A DNA stretch of 53,230 bases from Bacteroidota bacterium (GCA_030834125.1 JAURFW010000012.1:1-53230), one strand, 5' to 3'; shown: positions 17,198 to 27,353, counted from the stretch's first letter. Notes: generated from the sequence alone by a model not told the origin. Numbers and translations: made by a program.

Positions 17198-19810
17198 ATG
17201 TGCAGTGCTATAACAAAAGGGAAAGAAACTCCATTAATGAAACAATATAACCAAATAAAGGCCCAATATCCTGGGGCTTTATTGTTGTTCAGAGTTGGCG
17301 ATTTTTATGAAACCTTTGATGAGGATGCACGAATTGCGAGTTCTGTATTGGGAATAGTTTTAACAAAACGATCAAATGGAGCGGCATCAGAGATGGACCT
17401 TGCGGGATTCCCACATCATTCTCTCGACACTTATCTACCGAAATTAGTAAGAGCCGGTTACCGAGTTGCTGTATGCGATCAATTGGAAGATCCTAAACAA
17501 ACCAAAACGATTGTAAAAAGAGGGGTTACGGAACTCGTTACGCCAGGAGTAAGTTACAACGATAAAATACTTGAATCTAGAGAGAGTAATTATTTAGCAT
17601 CAATGATTGTGGAAGATGACAAATGGGGATTGAGTCTTTTGGACATTTCTACAGGTGACTTCCAATGTACCGAAGGAGATTTATCATTTATTCAAAAATT
17701 ACTCAATGGTTTTAAGCCCGCCGAATGGATATTTCCGAAGCAACAAAAAAATATTATTGAAGAATACCTGAATCTCCCAAATTCATTTCAAATGCTTGAA
17801 GATTGGGTGTATCAAGCTGATTATGCAGAAGAAAAGTTAAATAGACAATTTAAAACTCAGTCATTAAAAGGCTTTGGCATCCATTCTTTTCCATTGGCTA
17901 TTCTATCTGCTGGTGCAGCGTTACAATACTTAGAAAACACCCATCATCATCACACAGAACATGTCTCAAAAATTCATCGGCTAGAAGAATCCAAGTATGT
18001 ATGGTTAGATGGTTTCACAATAAGAAATTTAGAACTAGTAAGACCCATTTACCCTGAAGGTAAAAGCTTACTCGATATTATTGATAACACCTCAACTCCA
18101 ATGGGTGGAAGGTTATTGAGAAATTGGGTTTTACTTCCATTAAAAGATCTTGAAAAGATAAATGAACGTCAATTAAAAGTTGAAGCATTTTTTAACGATA
18201 CTAAACTTTCAGATTACCGGGAATTGATGAGGGAAGTTGGTGATTTACAGCGCTTATCAGCTAAGATTTCACTGAAAAGAGTGAATCCCAAAGAGCTTTT
18301 ACAATTAGCTCGTAGCTTGGGAAGCTTACAAGAATTATTAATCCTATTTAGCAACTCGAAACAGGATATTATTTCAAAATTATCAACTAAAATTTCAGAT
18401 AGTAGTAACATTATCTATTCTATAAACAATCACATTTTGGACGAGGCTCCAATTAACGTAAGTAAAGGTGGTGTATTTAAGTCTGCTATAAATGAAGAAC
18501 TAAAGGAACTTAGAGATTTATCTACAGGTGGAAAGGATAAACTAGTGGGTATACAACATAGAGAAATGCAGGCAACTGGAATAAGTTCTCTAAAGATTGG
18601 TTATAATAATGTGTTTGGATACTATTTGGAAGTCACACATGCTCATAAAGACAAAGTTCCTGAGGAATGGATTCGCAAGCAAACATTGACCAATGCTGAG
18701 CGATATATTACTCCAGAATTGAAAGCTTATGAAGAGAAAATTTTAAGCGCAGAAGATCGCATCCATGCTCTTGAGATGCAATTATGGGAAGAATATTTAC
18801 AAACGCTTTCTGAACTAATTTCTCCAGTTCAAGCGGATGCAATGACACTAGCTGAATGGGATATATTAATGGGGTTTGCATCAATGGCGAAGAGCAAAAA
18901 GTATTCTATGCCCATTTTAAATGAAGGACATGATTTAAAAATAAAAGACGGAAGACACCCAGTAATTGAGGCCTTGATGCCACCCGAGGAAGAATACGTA
19001 CCAAACAGTATCGAAATAAGAAAGAAAGACCAAAGAATTGTAATTATTACAGGCCCTAATATGAGCGGTAAAAGTGCTATTTTAAGACAAGTTGCATTAA
19101 CAGTATTACTCGCTCAAATTGGATCTTTTGTTCCATGTAAAAATGCTGAAATTGGAATAATAGATAAAATTTATACTCGTGTAGGGGCATCAGACAATAT
19201 TAGTTTGGGAGAAAGTACCTTTATGGTAGAAATGTCGGAAACGGCCAGTATTTTGAATAATCTAAGTGAGCGAAGTTTGGTTTTATTGGATGAGATTGGA
19301 AGGGGAACAAGCACTTATGATGGGGTATCTTTAGCTTGGAGTATTGTTGAATTTCTTCAAAGTCATCCTACTAAACCCAAAACATTGTTTGCAACTCATT
19401 ACCATGAATTGAATGAACTTGAAGATAAGCTTGATGGAATAAAAAATTTCCATGTTGCAGTAAAACAACAGGGTTCACATATTGTATTTCTTCGAAAGCT
19501 TACTGCAGGAGGCAGTGAACATAGTTTTGGAATTCATGTAGCTCAACTTGCGGGAATTCCCAATACAGTACTTATGAGAAGTGCTGAAATACTTGAGAAG
19601 TTAGAATCATCTAGGTTGAAAGAGCAAAATCGCAATCAACTTAAAAACACAGATTCAAAACCTGTTTATCAAATGAGCATGTTTCAAACGGAAGACCCTA
19701 GATTTAAGAGAATACAAAAGGAGTTAAAATCTCTAAATATTAACCAAATGAGTCCTATTGAAGCATTACTTGCACTTCAAAAGATTCAAAATATATCAAA
19801 CGAAAATTAG
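17198..19810 (+). CDS. mutS: DNA mismatch repair protein MutS
   Basis: MutS (870 residues, full length) recognises base mismatches and small loops and starts mismatch repair. The mismatch-reading motif GDFYETF with its Phe-X-Glu is near the N-terminus, within FRVGDFYETFDEDA. The lever and clamp domains follow. The ATPase has Walker A GPNMSGKSAILRQ, Walker B LVLLDEIGRGTSTYDG, and the FATHYHEL signature. The C-terminal tail has the helix-turn-helix ending needed for dimer contact. The stop overlaps that of the convergent TonB receptor gene by 4 bases. No mutL is nearby. Confidence 0.98.
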   Translation: MCSAITKGKETPLMKQYNQIKAQYPGALLLFRVGDFYETFDEDARIASSVLGIVLTKRSNGAASEMDLAGFPHHSLDTYLPKLVRAGYRVAVCDQLEDPKQTKTIVKRGVTELVTPGVSYNDKILESRESNYLASMIVEDDKWGLSLLDISTGDFQCTEGDLSFIQKLLNGFKPAEWIFPKQQKNIIEEYLNLPNSFQMLEDWVYQADYAEEKLNRQFKTQSLKGFGIHSFPLAILSAGAALQYLENTHHHHTEHVSKIHRLEESKYVWLDGFTIRNLELVRPIYPEGKSLLDIIDNTSTPMGGRLLRNWVLLPLKDLEKINERQLKVEAFFNDTKLSDYRELMREVGDLQRLSAKISLKRVNPKELLQLARSLGSLQELLILFSNSKQDIISKLSTKISDSSNIIYSINNHILDEAPINVSKGGVFKSAINEELKELRDLSTGGKDKLVGIQHREMQATGISSLKIGYNNVFGYYLEVTHAHKDKVPEEWIRKQTLTNAERYITPELKAYEEKILSAEDRIHALEMQLWEEYLQTLSELISPVQADAMTLAEWDILMGFASMAKSKKYSMPILNEGHDLKIKDGRHPVIEALMPPEEEYVPNSIEIRKKDQRIVIITGPNMSGKSAILRQVALTVLLAQIGSFVPCKNAEIGIIDKIYTRVGASDNISLGESTFMVEMSETASILNNLSERSLVLLDEIGRGTSTYDGVSLAWSIVEFLQSHPTKPKTLFATHYHELNELEDKLDGIKNFHVAVKQQGSHIVFLRKLTAGGSEHSFGIHVAQLAGIPNTVLMRSAEILEKLESSRLKEQNRNQLKNTDSKPVYQMSMFQTEDPRFKRIQKELKSLNINQMSPIEALLALQKIQNISNEN

Positions 19811-22140
19811 AATTGATAAGTACAGCCTATAGAGGGTAATATGGGTAATTGATCTACCCTAACGTTTTGAATTCTATCGTAATAGAAAATATTATTTCGA
19901 TTGTAGGCATTGATTAAGCTAAATACTGCTTTAAATTCACGTCTTGCCTCTAATTTCCAAGTTTTATTTACTGAAAAATCTAATCTATGGTAATACGGGA
20001 GTCTACCTTGATTAATTCCTGCGTACAAAATACCTAGTTTGCCATTTTGTGCCGTATAATCTGTTGAAATGCCATCGGAGAAATCATATTTTTCGTAATA
20101 CCCCTGGGTTTGAGTGAAGGGAAATCCACTACCGAAATTCCACCGTAGGGATAATTCAACAGGGTTTTTCTGTTTCCATTCATAGTTAATCATAACATTG
20201 GCATTATGCCTTCGATCAAATATGGGTTGATATGTTTGAACACCGTCAAACCTATTAACATAAGTCAATGAATAAACGGTCCAGATATACCACCCTTGTT
20301 TTTGGAATTTCAATGAAATATCGCCGCCATATGCATCACCGGACTCGATTATATAGTTTTGTCTTAGGCGTTCTGGCTTATCTTGGTTGAATTGATCGTC
20401 ATCAAATAGTTTATCTCTGTTAATATTTGTGATTTGATTAAAAATTTTGATAAAACCTTCTAGATTAAGTGTTAAATATTTCGACAATCGGTAATCTGTA
20501 CCTGCAACAGCATGTTGGGCTTTTTGTAATCGATGAGTTACCGGTTGACCATCAAAAGTAGATGGAAGGTTATCTGGCCCTGACAGGAAGCCGTAAAACA
20601 AGTTAACCACATCTCTATCGCTAATAGCAGATAATAAATTTTGAGAATATAATCCAGCTGCTACTTTCAACCCCCAACCCGGTAATGGTGTGTATCTCAG
20701 TTGGAATCGAGGTTCCAAGCTACTATTCCCTAAACTCGCATAATACTGTGCTCTCAAACCAAAATCTGCAATAACTTTTTTCCGGATAAATCTGTAATTA
20801 GTGTAACCGTTGATTTCAGTTGTACTTTCTAATTGGCTTATATATCTATTATTGCTATTGTAGATCTCAAAATTGGTTTGAAAACCGTTGATTTCCATCC
20901 CCCATTTAAACATATCACGACGGAAGTTATAGGTAAAATTCATACCCATATTAAAACCTCCGATATCACTTCTTCTCGGTTTTGCATCTGCTTCTACCTG
21001 TTCTATTCCATAATTTGAATAAAGAAAAAAACCGTCTACTCGAGTTTTAGCCTGCTCCGGAACAACAAGAAACTTCCCACCTACTCCAGCTGATTTCCAT
21101 TTGTAAGATGTGGTATTAGGAAAATCTACATTATCGGTAAAATAGAAACCATATAATCTGGAATATCCACCACTAGCAGAATTGGCACTAAATTTAACAA
21201 ATAAATCACCGAAATTGTAGGGTAATCTATCTGGATCCGCGTAGGTGTAAAAAAGTTCTGAGCTTTGCTTTAAAAAAGAATTCCTATATGAAATAGCATA
21301 TGAACTATTGCTTTCACCGGGGACAAACTTTTTAATAGGACCTTCTAATAAAATATTTGAAGTGACCGTATTTAAACCCAGCTGAGTTCTAAATTTATTT
21401 CTGTCTCCATCGCGTGTTTTCACATCAACAACGGCGGAGATTCTACCTCCATATTCAGCCCCGAAACCGGCAGTGTAAACATCTGCATTTGCCATTAAGC
21501 TTGGATCAAAAACAGAAAACAAACCAATGGAGTGGAAAGGATTGTAAATGGTCATACCATCCAACATTACCTTATTCATAACGGGTGAACCTCCTCTGAT
21601 ATATAATTGTCCGCCTTGATCTCCACTGAACACTACTCCTGGAAGGATTTGTAAATATTGAATTAAATCTGGCGCCCCACCTACTGATGGCAGCTTAGTA
21701 AGCATTTTTGCATCCACCTGTTGGGTGGCAATTTGAGCTGTTTTGGGTCTTGAGCTAACTTTGATCTCTACCTGCTCCATTGTTTTTACTTGAGTAAGAA
21801 AGAAATCCCGTTTAGCATTTGCACCGGGTTTAACTTCGGCCTGTTTTAACAAAGTATCAAAACCTTGTTTGTAGCAAACTATTTGATAAATCCCTGGATC
21901 TAAATTAGTAATCGCAAAGAATCCATCGTTGTCTGTTTGGGTTATACCATTGAGTTTTGATTCTTTATTGATCTGGCTAAAAACTGCAATAGTTGCTGCA
22001 CCCAAGCGATCACCATTTTCTGCAGAATATACAAATCCTCTAATATCGCCCTGAGTGCCTTCCTCATCGTATTGGGCGGTAATAATCCCCGTAAATCCAA
22101 CAAATAAAAGCAATAAACTGCCACGCAATTTCCAAAACAT
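19807..22140 (-). CDS. TonB-dependent receptor with carboxypeptidase-like N-terminal domain
   Basis: This 777-residue outer-membrane receptor has a signal peptide (MFWKLRGSLLLLFVGFTGIITAQ), a CarboxypepD_reg-like beta domain (about 30-110, GDIRGFVYSAENGDRLGAAT) and a TonB plug (LYIRGGSPVMNKVMLDGMTI, then GGRISAVVDVKTRDG). A 22-strand barrel follows, ending in an aromatic-rich C-terminus (LPSIGCTYQF). The substrate is unknown, and no SusD partner is adjacent. The frame is open to 22248, but the ATG at 22140 gives the signal peptide and follows a TATTTTCG element by 6 bases. It converges on mutS with a 4-base overlap. Confidence 0.9.
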   Translation of the reverse strand: MFWKLRGSLLLLFVGFTGIITAQYDEEGTQGDIRGFVYSAENGDRLGAATIAVFSQINKESKLNGITQTDNDGFFAITNLDPGIYQIVCYKQGFDTLLKQAEVKPGANAKRDFFLTQVKTMEQVEIKVSSRPKTAQIATQQVDAKMLTKLPSVGGAPDLIQYLQILPGVVFSGDQGGQLYIRGGSPVMNKVMLDGMTIYNPFHSIGLFSVFDPSLMANADVYTAGFGAEYGGRISAVVDVKTRDGDRNKFRTQLGLNTVTSNILLEGPIKKFVPGESNSSYAISYRNSFLKQSSELFYTYADPDRLPYNFGDLFVKFSANSASGGYSRLYGFYFTDNVDFPNTTSYKWKSAGVGGKFLVVPEQAKTRVDGFFLYSNYGIEQVEADAKPRRSDIGGFNMGMNFTYNFRRDMFKWGMEINGFQTNFEIYNSNNRYISQLESTTEINGYTNYRFIRKKVIADFGLRAQYYASLGNSSLEPRFQLRYTPLPGWGLKVAAGLYSQNLLSAISDRDVVNLFYGFLSGPDNLPSTFDGQPVTHRLQKAQHAVAGTDYRLSKYLTLNLEGFIKIFNQITNINRDKLFDDDQFNQDKPERLRQNYIIESGDAYGGDISLKFQKQGWYIWTVYSLTYVNRFDGVQTYQPIFDRRHNANVMINYEWKQKNPVELSLRWNFGSGFPFTQTQGYYEKYDFSDGISTDYTAQNGKLGILYAGINQGRLPYYHRLDFSVNKTWKLEARREFKAVFSLINAYNRNNIFYYDRIQNVRVDQLPILPSIGCTYQF

Positions 22141-22146
22141 CGGCTG

Positions 22147-22154
22147 CGAAAATA
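22147..22154 (-). promoter_or_regulatory. -7-like element of the TonB receptor
   Basis: TATTTTCG on the minus strand ends 6 bases before the chosen ATG and is the same variant as at mutS. Confidence 0.4.
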
Positions 22155-22282
22155 GGTATAGTTTACAGATAGTTTTTACCGTTACTTGTATTTCATGTAA
22201 AAATCTGACCATTTTATCTTTGTATTCAATAATTTTTAGTATTTTCAATTTTATTAGAATTAAAAATTCTTAATAAATCCTC

Positions 22283-22290
22283 TACTTTTG
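22283..22290 (+). promoter_or_regulatory. -7 element of the PRiA4-like gene
   Basis: TACTTTTG ends 5 bases before the ATG at 22296, so the transcript would be leaderless or nearly so. Confidence 0.5.
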
Positions 22291-22295
22291 CACTA

Positions 22296-22907
22296 ATGGT
22301 TTACCGTTTTAAAGTTTGGTTTGAAAACAACGAGGATGTTGTAAGATGGATTGATATACAGCCCTCTCAGACTTTCCTTGATTTCCATAAAATCATATTA
22401 GAATCCATATCTTTTGATCAAAAAGAACTTTCTTCATTTTACATTTCTGATGGACAGTGGAAACGTCATTTTGAAATAATGATGGAAGATATGACACAAG
22501 ATGATTCAGATGAAGCTTTACCCGTGATTTTATTAAAAGATGCCAAGTTGAGAGATTATGTAAATGATCCCCATCAACGATTCATTTTCGTATATGACTA
22601 TTTGGCAAACTGGACGTTTTATTGTGAGTTAATCTCAATTGAAGAAACAAAAACTAGTATTAATTATCCAGTAGCCATCAAATCAGAGGGAATTGCTCCA
22701 AGACAAAGAGAAGATAATAAGTTTAAATTATTAGAGGATAGCGAGTTTGACGAGTTAGCTGCAAAAATTTTAGCGTCCAAAGGAATTCAAAATGAATTAA
22801 CTGCTGAATTGGGTGGATTAGAGGTTGACGACCGCAACGAAGAGGAAGATGAAGACGATGAATTATCTGACTCCGAAAGTGATTACAACGAAGACTCAGA
22901 TTTTTAA
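22296..22907 (+). CDS. PRiA4_ORF3-like protein with acidic tail
   Basis: The 203-residue cytoplasmic protein begins with YRFKVWFENNEDVVRWIDI and a segment with a helix (FLDFHKIILESI) and HFEIM. This matches the fold of the plasmid pRiA4b ORF-3-like family, whose role is unknown. The C-terminal 45 residues are almost all Asp, Glu, Ser and Asn. The gene is 8 bases upstream of miaA and likely in its transcript, which suggests a housekeeping rather than a mobile role here. Confidence 0.7.
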   Translation: MVYRFKVWFENNEDVVRWIDIQPSQTFLDFHKIILESISFDQKELSSFYISDGQWKRHFEIMMEDMTQDDSDEALPVILLKDAKLRDYVNDPHQRFIFVYDYLANWTFYCELISIEETKTSINYPVAIKSEGIAPRQREDNKFKLLEDSEFDELAAKILASKGIQNELTAELGGLEVDDRNEEEDEDDELSDSESDYNEDSDF

Positions 22908-22915
22908 TTTTCAAT

Positions 22916-23845
22916 ATGCAAAACACCACAAACAAACCCAAAGTGTTTGTAGTGGGCGGACCTACTGCTTCGGGGAAAACTGCTTTATCCATTGAACTTG
23001 CAAACGAATTAAATTGTCCAATCATTAACGCCGATAGCAGACAAGTATTCAAAGAACTTAATATTGGTGTTGCAAAACCTACCTTGGATGAATTATCTCA
23101 AGCCTTACATCACATGGTTTCTTGTTGGGATTTATCTAAACAATATTCTGTAGCCGATTACACCTATGAAGCCCAGCCAATATTAGAAGAAAGCCTAAAA
23201 AACTTTAACAATGTTGTTGTAACTGGTGGTACAGGTTTTTACATAAAATCATTATTTAATCCGTTAGACTCAACACCTAGTTCTGATTCTGATTTGCGAA
23301 TGTCTTTGGAGGCTTTATATCAAGAACAAGGAATTCAAGTGTTAGTTAAAAAATTAAATAAAATTGATCCTCTGGCACACTTAAAGGTTGATATTAATAA
23401 CTACAGACGGGTTATTAGGGCAATTGAAATGATTGAGACATCAGGAAAAACCCTAGATAGTCTTTGGAACATGGGTTCAAATGAAATAAATTCACCTTTT
23501 GATGTTTATTATTTTGCAATAAATCATAATCGGGAAGATTTGTACAACAGAATAAATGAACGCGTAGACATCATGATGAATGAAGGTTTAGAAGATGAAG
23601 TTAGATCTTTGTTGAAGTACAAGACACACCCTGCCCTACAAAGTGTTGGTTACAGTGAATTTTTTGACTATTTCGATGGTATTCGTGGTTTGAACGAAAC
23701 AATTGAGTTAATCAAACAAAAATCTCGTAACTATGCTAAAAGACAAACCACTTGGTTTAAAAATCAATTACCTACCACGTGGTTACCTAAATTTGAAATA
23801 ATAAATAAAATAAAACAAATTAATAATGAACGAAGCACTAATTAG
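22916..23845 (+). CDS. miaA: tRNA dimethylallyltransferase MiaA
   Basis: MiaA (309 residues) adds a dimethylallyl group to A37 of tRNAs that read codons starting with U. The P-loop is GPTASGKT (15-22), then the substrate-site INADSRQVFKELNIGVAKP, VVTGGTGFYIKSL, the insertion domain with NNYRRVIRAIEM, and SRNYAKRQTTWF near the C-terminus. All are family hallmarks and the length is normal. It overlaps the next gene by 20 bases. Confidence 0.97.
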   Translation: MQNTTNKPKVFVVGGPTASGKTALSIELANELNCPIINADSRQVFKELNIGVAKPTLDELSQALHHMVSCWDLSKQYSVADYTYEAQPILEESLKNFNNVVVTGGTGFYIKSLFNPLDSTPSSDSDLRMSLEALYQEQGIQVLVKKLNKIDPLAHLKVDINNYRRVIRAIEMIETSGKTLDSLWNMGSNEINSPFDVYYFAINHNREDLYNRINERVDIMMNEGLEDEVRSLLKYKTHPALQSVGYSEFFDYFDGIRGLNETIELIKQKSRNYAKRQTTWFKNQLPTTWLPKFEIINKIKQINNERSTN

Positions 23846-24527
23846 TTTATTAACCCTTACCCTTCTAGAAATAGTTCTAGGCATCGACAATATTATCTTT
23901 ATTACTATTATCTCGGCAAGGGTTCCTTTTGAGGAACAAAAAAAAGCTAGAATAATTGGAATTCTACTTGGAATGTTTGTTAGGATTCTAATGTTATTAG
24001 GAATTAACTGGATTCAGAGACAAGATTTTAATTTATTTTTTATTATGAACCATGGAATTTCCGGTAAAGATCTGCTGTTAATGCTCGGTGGTTTATTTCT
24101 TTTATATCAAAGTGTGCATGAAATCCATAAAAAGATGAAGGGTGAACTTCAAGAAGAAGAAACACATAACAAAGTGAAAGGATGGAAAAGCCTAATATTT
24201 CATATGTTAATTATCAATACTGTTTTTAGTTTAGACAGTGTAGTTACCGCAGTTGGAATGGCCGATCATTTGTGGGTTATGGTAATTGCCGTATTGTTGT
24301 CACTTGTTGTAATGTTGATAGCTAATGAAGCTATAGCCAATTTCGTAAACAACAATCCATCTGTAAAGATATTAGCACTTGCATTTTTAATACTGATTGG
24401 TGTTTCACTTATAGCGGAAGCATTCGAACAAGAATTAAACAAAGGATATATATATTTCTCCATGGCATTTTCATTCATTATTGAATTAATTAATTTAAGA
24501 GTTGACAAAAAGAAATTAAAAAAATGA
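23826..24527 (+). CDS. TerC-family integral membrane protein
   Basis: The 233-residue protein has about seven hydrophobic segments and the TerC motifs: LTLLEIVLGIDNIIFITI at the start and NTVFSLDSVVTAVGMADH in the middle, each with the acidic pairs thought to bind metal, plus AFLILIGVSLIAEAF near the end. TerC proteins sit in the inner membrane and are linked to metal efflux (often Mn) and metalation of exported proteins. It overlaps miaA by 20 bases and the following gene by 4, so expression is coupled. The name comes from tellurite resistance, which is not implied here. Confidence 0.9.
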   Translation: MNEALISLLTLTLLEIVLGIDNIIFITIISARVPFEEQKKARIIGILLGMFVRILMLLGINWIQRQDFNLFFIMNHGISGKDLLLMLGGLFLLYQSVHEIHKKMKGELQEEETHNKVKGWKSLIFHMLIINTVFSLDSVVTAVGMADHLWVMVIAVLLSLVVMLIANEAIANFVNNNPSVKILALAFLILIGVSLIAEAFEQELNKGYIYFSMAFSFIIELINLRVDKKKLKK

Positions 24528-24853
24528 TCCATTGGCAAAATTCCAATAACCCTAATCCTCCATTTGTGGCATCTATTTTCCATTATTATCTATCAGATGA
24601 TTTAGAGGGTTATGCAGAAATGGATGAAAAAACTATTACTTTAGCTAAAAGTAGCCCAGGTTTTCTGGGTTATGAAACTTTTAAAAATGAAGCAAGGGGT
24701 AGCTTTATTAGTTATTGGAAAGATCAAGCATCAATTGAAAAATGGGCGAAAAACCCGATTCATATAGAGGCCAAGAAGGAAGGAAAGCGTTGGTATAAAT
24801 ACTATCACAGTATGATTTGTGAAGTAAACAGGTACCATGAACATAATCTATAA
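24524..24853 (+). CDS. Antibiotic-biosynthesis-monooxygenase-like (ABM) domain protein
   Basis: The 109-residue protein is a single dimeric alpha-beta barrel domain. The recognisable core is ITLAKSSPGFLGYETFKNEA followed by SYWKDQASIEKWAKNPIHIEAKKEG and YKYYHSMICEV, which is the pattern of small ABM proteins. Many have no known substrate, and some degrade haem. It overlaps the TerC-like gene by 4 bases (ATGA). Confidence 0.8.
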   Translation: MIHWQNSNNPNPPFVASIFHYYLSDDLEGYAEMDEKTITLAKSSPGFLGYETFKNEARGSFISYWKDQASIEKWAKNPIHIEAKKEGKRWYKYYHSMICEVNRYHEHNL

Positions 24854-24904
24854 ATCTATACAATAGAATTTAATTTAAAAACAAAGTTAATTTCTGTGGA
24901 TTCT

Positions 24905-24912
24905 TAAATTTG
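24905..24912 (+). promoter_or_regulatory. -7 element of copA
   Basis: TAAATTTG ends 3 bases before the ATG at 24916. Its last three bases form an in-frame TTG that can be mistaken for a start codon. Confidence 0.55.
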
Positions 24913-24915
24913 ATT

Positions 24916-27147
24916 ATGAGTTCTGCTTCATCCTTAAAAAAGTCTCGATTTGCAGTCAAAGGCATGAGCTGTGCGGTTTGTGCCAATAGCGTAGAGAATA
25001 TTTTGCAATCAACAAAAGGGGTAAGTTCTGCTTCTGTTAATTTCGCTGATCATTCGGTTCAAGTTAAATTTGATAGTTCAATTATAGCGCCTTTAGATTT
25101 GAAGTCCGCAGTTGTTAAGGGTGGATATGATTTAATAATAAATAATAATACCTCAGTTGATGATCAACTTGATGAAGTTGCAAAAAATGAATACATCATC
25201 GCAGTCAAAAACACTGTAGGGGCGGCAATTTTAACGGCACCAATTTTTATCATTGGGATGTTCTTTATGGGATGGGAACTGGGAAGATGGATATCGATGA
25301 TACTCACTTTGCCAGTGATGTTTGTATTTGGAAGAAAGTTTTATATAAATGCATGGAAGCAATTGAAAATAAAAACTGCAAACATGGATACTCTTGTGGC
25401 ATTGAGTACGAGCATTGCATTTATATTTAGTGTTTTCAATACTATTTATCCTGAATTTTGGACTAATCAAGGTACGGAAGCGCATGTATATTTTGAGGCA
25501 GCTACTGTTATTATCACATTTATATCATTAGGAAAAACCCTAGAGGTCAAAGCAAAAAGTAATACTTCTGAAGCTTTGAAAAAACTAATAAAACTTCAAC
25601 CTAAAGAAGTCATTGTGCTAGAGAATGGAAATGAAATTTCTAAGAATATAGAGGAAATTACTTTTGGTGATGTTATAAGAATTAAACCAGGAAATAGAAT
25701 AGCCGTAGATGGTATTATTATAGATGGTGAATCATATATAGATGAAAGTTCAATTTCTGGTGAACCTATTGCAATCTCTAAAAGAGTTGATGATTATGTT
25801 TATTCTGGAAGTTTAAATCAAACAGGAAGTTTTGATATTCGAGCTGAAAAAGTTGGTTCTGATACTTTCTTATCAAAAATTATTGAAAGAGTAAGAGAGG
25901 CACAAGGTTCAAAGGCACCGATTCAAAAGAAAGTTGATAAGATTGCTCAGGTTTTTGTTCCTACTGTACTTGTTATTTCTTTAGTAACTTTTCTTATTTG
26001 GCTGATTTTTGGTGGAGAATCTGGATTTTTTCAAGCCTTAATGAATGCTGTTGCTGTTTTAGTAATCGCTTGCCCATGTGCCTTAGGTTTAGCTACTCCA
26101 ACGGCAATTATGGTTGGTATGGGTAAAGGTGCAGAAAATCAAATTCTCATTAAGAATGCTGAAAGTATAGAACTGGCTGCAGATATTGATACTATTGTAC
26201 TTGACAAGACCGGTACTATTACTGTCGGACAACCACAGGTTAATTCTATTTGGGAGAGCGAAGTTTCAAATAATTATAGAAATTGGAAGTCTGCAGTATA
26301 TACGATGGAATCAAAATCAGAACATCCTTTAGCAGCCGCAATAGTTAAGAATCTTGAGTCAAAGAATATTTCATTTATAGATATTCAAGAATTTTCATCA
26401 GTTACAGGGAAGGGTATTAAAGGTTTAATTGATGATTGTAATTGGTTTATTGGAAATCGCCGATGGATGATGGAAAATAATATTGAATTAGAGTCTTTGG
26501 ATAAGGATATGGAATTAGGTTGGAAGAATTCGGGAAACACAATTATATATATAGCTTGTGAGATAGATTTAATTGCAATGATGGCTATTTCAGATATAAT
26601 CAAACCAACATCTGAATCAGCCATAAAGGCATTACAAAATCAAGGCATTGAAATTATTATGCTTACCGGAGATTCTGAAACATCTGCCAAACACATAGCG
26701 GAACAAGTGGGAATTAAAACAACTGTTTCAGAATTAACTCCATCGGGAAAAGAAGATTTCATTAAAGATCTACAAAAACAAAGAAAGAAAGTTGCAATGG
26801 TTGGAGATGGTATTAACGATTCTCAAGCACTAGCCAGAGCCGATGTTAGTATTGCAATGGGTACAGGCTCAGATATTGCTATGGATGTAGCTCAAATTAC
26901 CTTAATAAATGCAGATTTAAAATACATAGAAAAGGCCATAAAATTATCGAAATGTACTTCAAGAGGAATTCGAGAAAATTTATTCTGGGCTTTTGTTTAT
27001 AATGTAATTGGAATTCCAATTGCTGCAGGATTGCTATATCCAATTAACGGATTTTTACTTGACCCTATGATTGCGGGAGCAGCAATGGCAATGTCTAGTG
27101 TATCTGTAGTATTAAATAGTTTAAGATTAAAAACATTGAAATTATGA
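24916..27147 (+). CDS. copA: Copper-exporting P1B-type ATPase CopA
   Basis: The 743-residue pump moves Cu(I) out of the cytoplasm. It has one N-terminal heavy-metal domain (GMSCAVC, Cys19 and Cys22), a SGEP actuator loop, the intramembrane CPCALGLATP metal site, the phosphorylation motif DKTGTIT, the SEHP loop and GDGINDSQALA. The last two helices carry YNVIGIPIAAG and MAMSSVSVVLNSLRL, typical of Cu(I) rather than Zn/Cd pumps. The ATG at 24916 is preferred over the TTG at 24910, which is part of the promoter. It overlaps the downstream chaperone gene by 4 bases. Confidence 0.95.
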   Translation: MSSASSLKKSRFAVKGMSCAVCANSVENILQSTKGVSSASVNFADHSVQVKFDSSIIAPLDLKSAVVKGGYDLIINNNTSVDDQLDEVAKNEYIIAVKNTVGAAILTAPIFIIGMFFMGWELGRWISMILTLPVMFVFGRKFYINAWKQLKIKTANMDTLVALSTSIAFIFSVFNTIYPEFWTNQGTEAHVYFEAATVIITFISLGKTLEVKAKSNTSEALKKLIKLQPKEVIVLENGNEISKNIEEITFGDVIRIKPGNRIAVDGIIIDGESYIDESSISGEPIAISKRVDDYVYSGSLNQTGSFDIRAEKVGSDTFLSKIIERVREAQGSKAPIQKKVDKIAQVFVPTVLVISLVTFLIWLIFGGESGFFQALMNAVAVLVIACPCALGLATPTAIMVGMGKGAENQILIKNAESIELAADIDTIVLDKTGTITVGQPQVNSIWESEVSNNYRNWKSAVYTMESKSEHPLAAAIVKNLESKNISFIDIQEFSSVTGKGIKGLIDDCNWFIGNRRWMMENNIELESLDKDMELGWKNSGNTIIYIACEIDLIAMMAISDIIKPTSESAIKALQNQGIEIIMLTGDSETSAKHIAEQVGIKTTVSELTPSGKEDFIKDLQKQRKKVAMVGDGINDSQALARADVSIAMGTGSDIAMDVAQITLINADLKYIEKAIKLSKCTSRGIRENLFWAFVYNVIGIPIAAGLLYPINGFLLDPMIAGAAMAMSSVSVVLNSLRLKTLKL

Positions 27148-27353
27148 ATACAATAAAATTTAAAAGTAACATTAAGTGCAATGGTTGCATTGCCGCGATT
27201 AATGATAAATTGAACGAACTAGTGGGCGAAAACAAGTGGCAGGTTGACTTAAACTCTGATGACAGAATTCTAATTGTGGAATCTGATGAAATTTCGGCAA
27301 AAGATGTTTCAGAAGAGTTAAGCAAGTTAGGGTATTCAGCGGAGGAGATTTAA
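27144..27353 (+). CDS. Heavy-metal-associated domain protein, CopZ-like copper chaperone
   Basis: This 69-residue protein is a single HMA domain with the metal-binding motif KCNGCIAAI in the first loop and an SEELSKLGYSAEEI end. It should carry Cu(I) to CopA, whose gene it overlaps by 4 bases. The motif is CNGC rather than the usual MxCxxC. Other metals are possible, but the context favours copper. Confidence 0.88.
   Translation: MNTIKFKSNIKCNGCIAAINDKLNELVGENKWQVDLNSDDRILIVESDEISAKDVSEELSKLGYSAEEI

Noticed and set aside
19037-19075. Unusual MutS Walker A (GPNMSGKSA)
   Set aside because: Ser in place of the second Gly and Ala for Thr are within normal variation among MutS proteins.
22141-22248. 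N-terminal extension of the TonB receptor
   Set aside because: It has no signal-peptide character and lies upstream of the promoter element that precedes the ATG at 22140.
23826-24527. Tellurite-resistance locus
   Set aside because: TerC and TehB-like proteins here are single housekeeping-type genes with no other ter genes.
24910-24915. TTG start of copA, and similar TTG starts at 32877, 42171 and 48273
   Set aside because: Each TTG is the end of a TAnnTTTG-type promoter element, and the next ATG gives a normal N-terminus.
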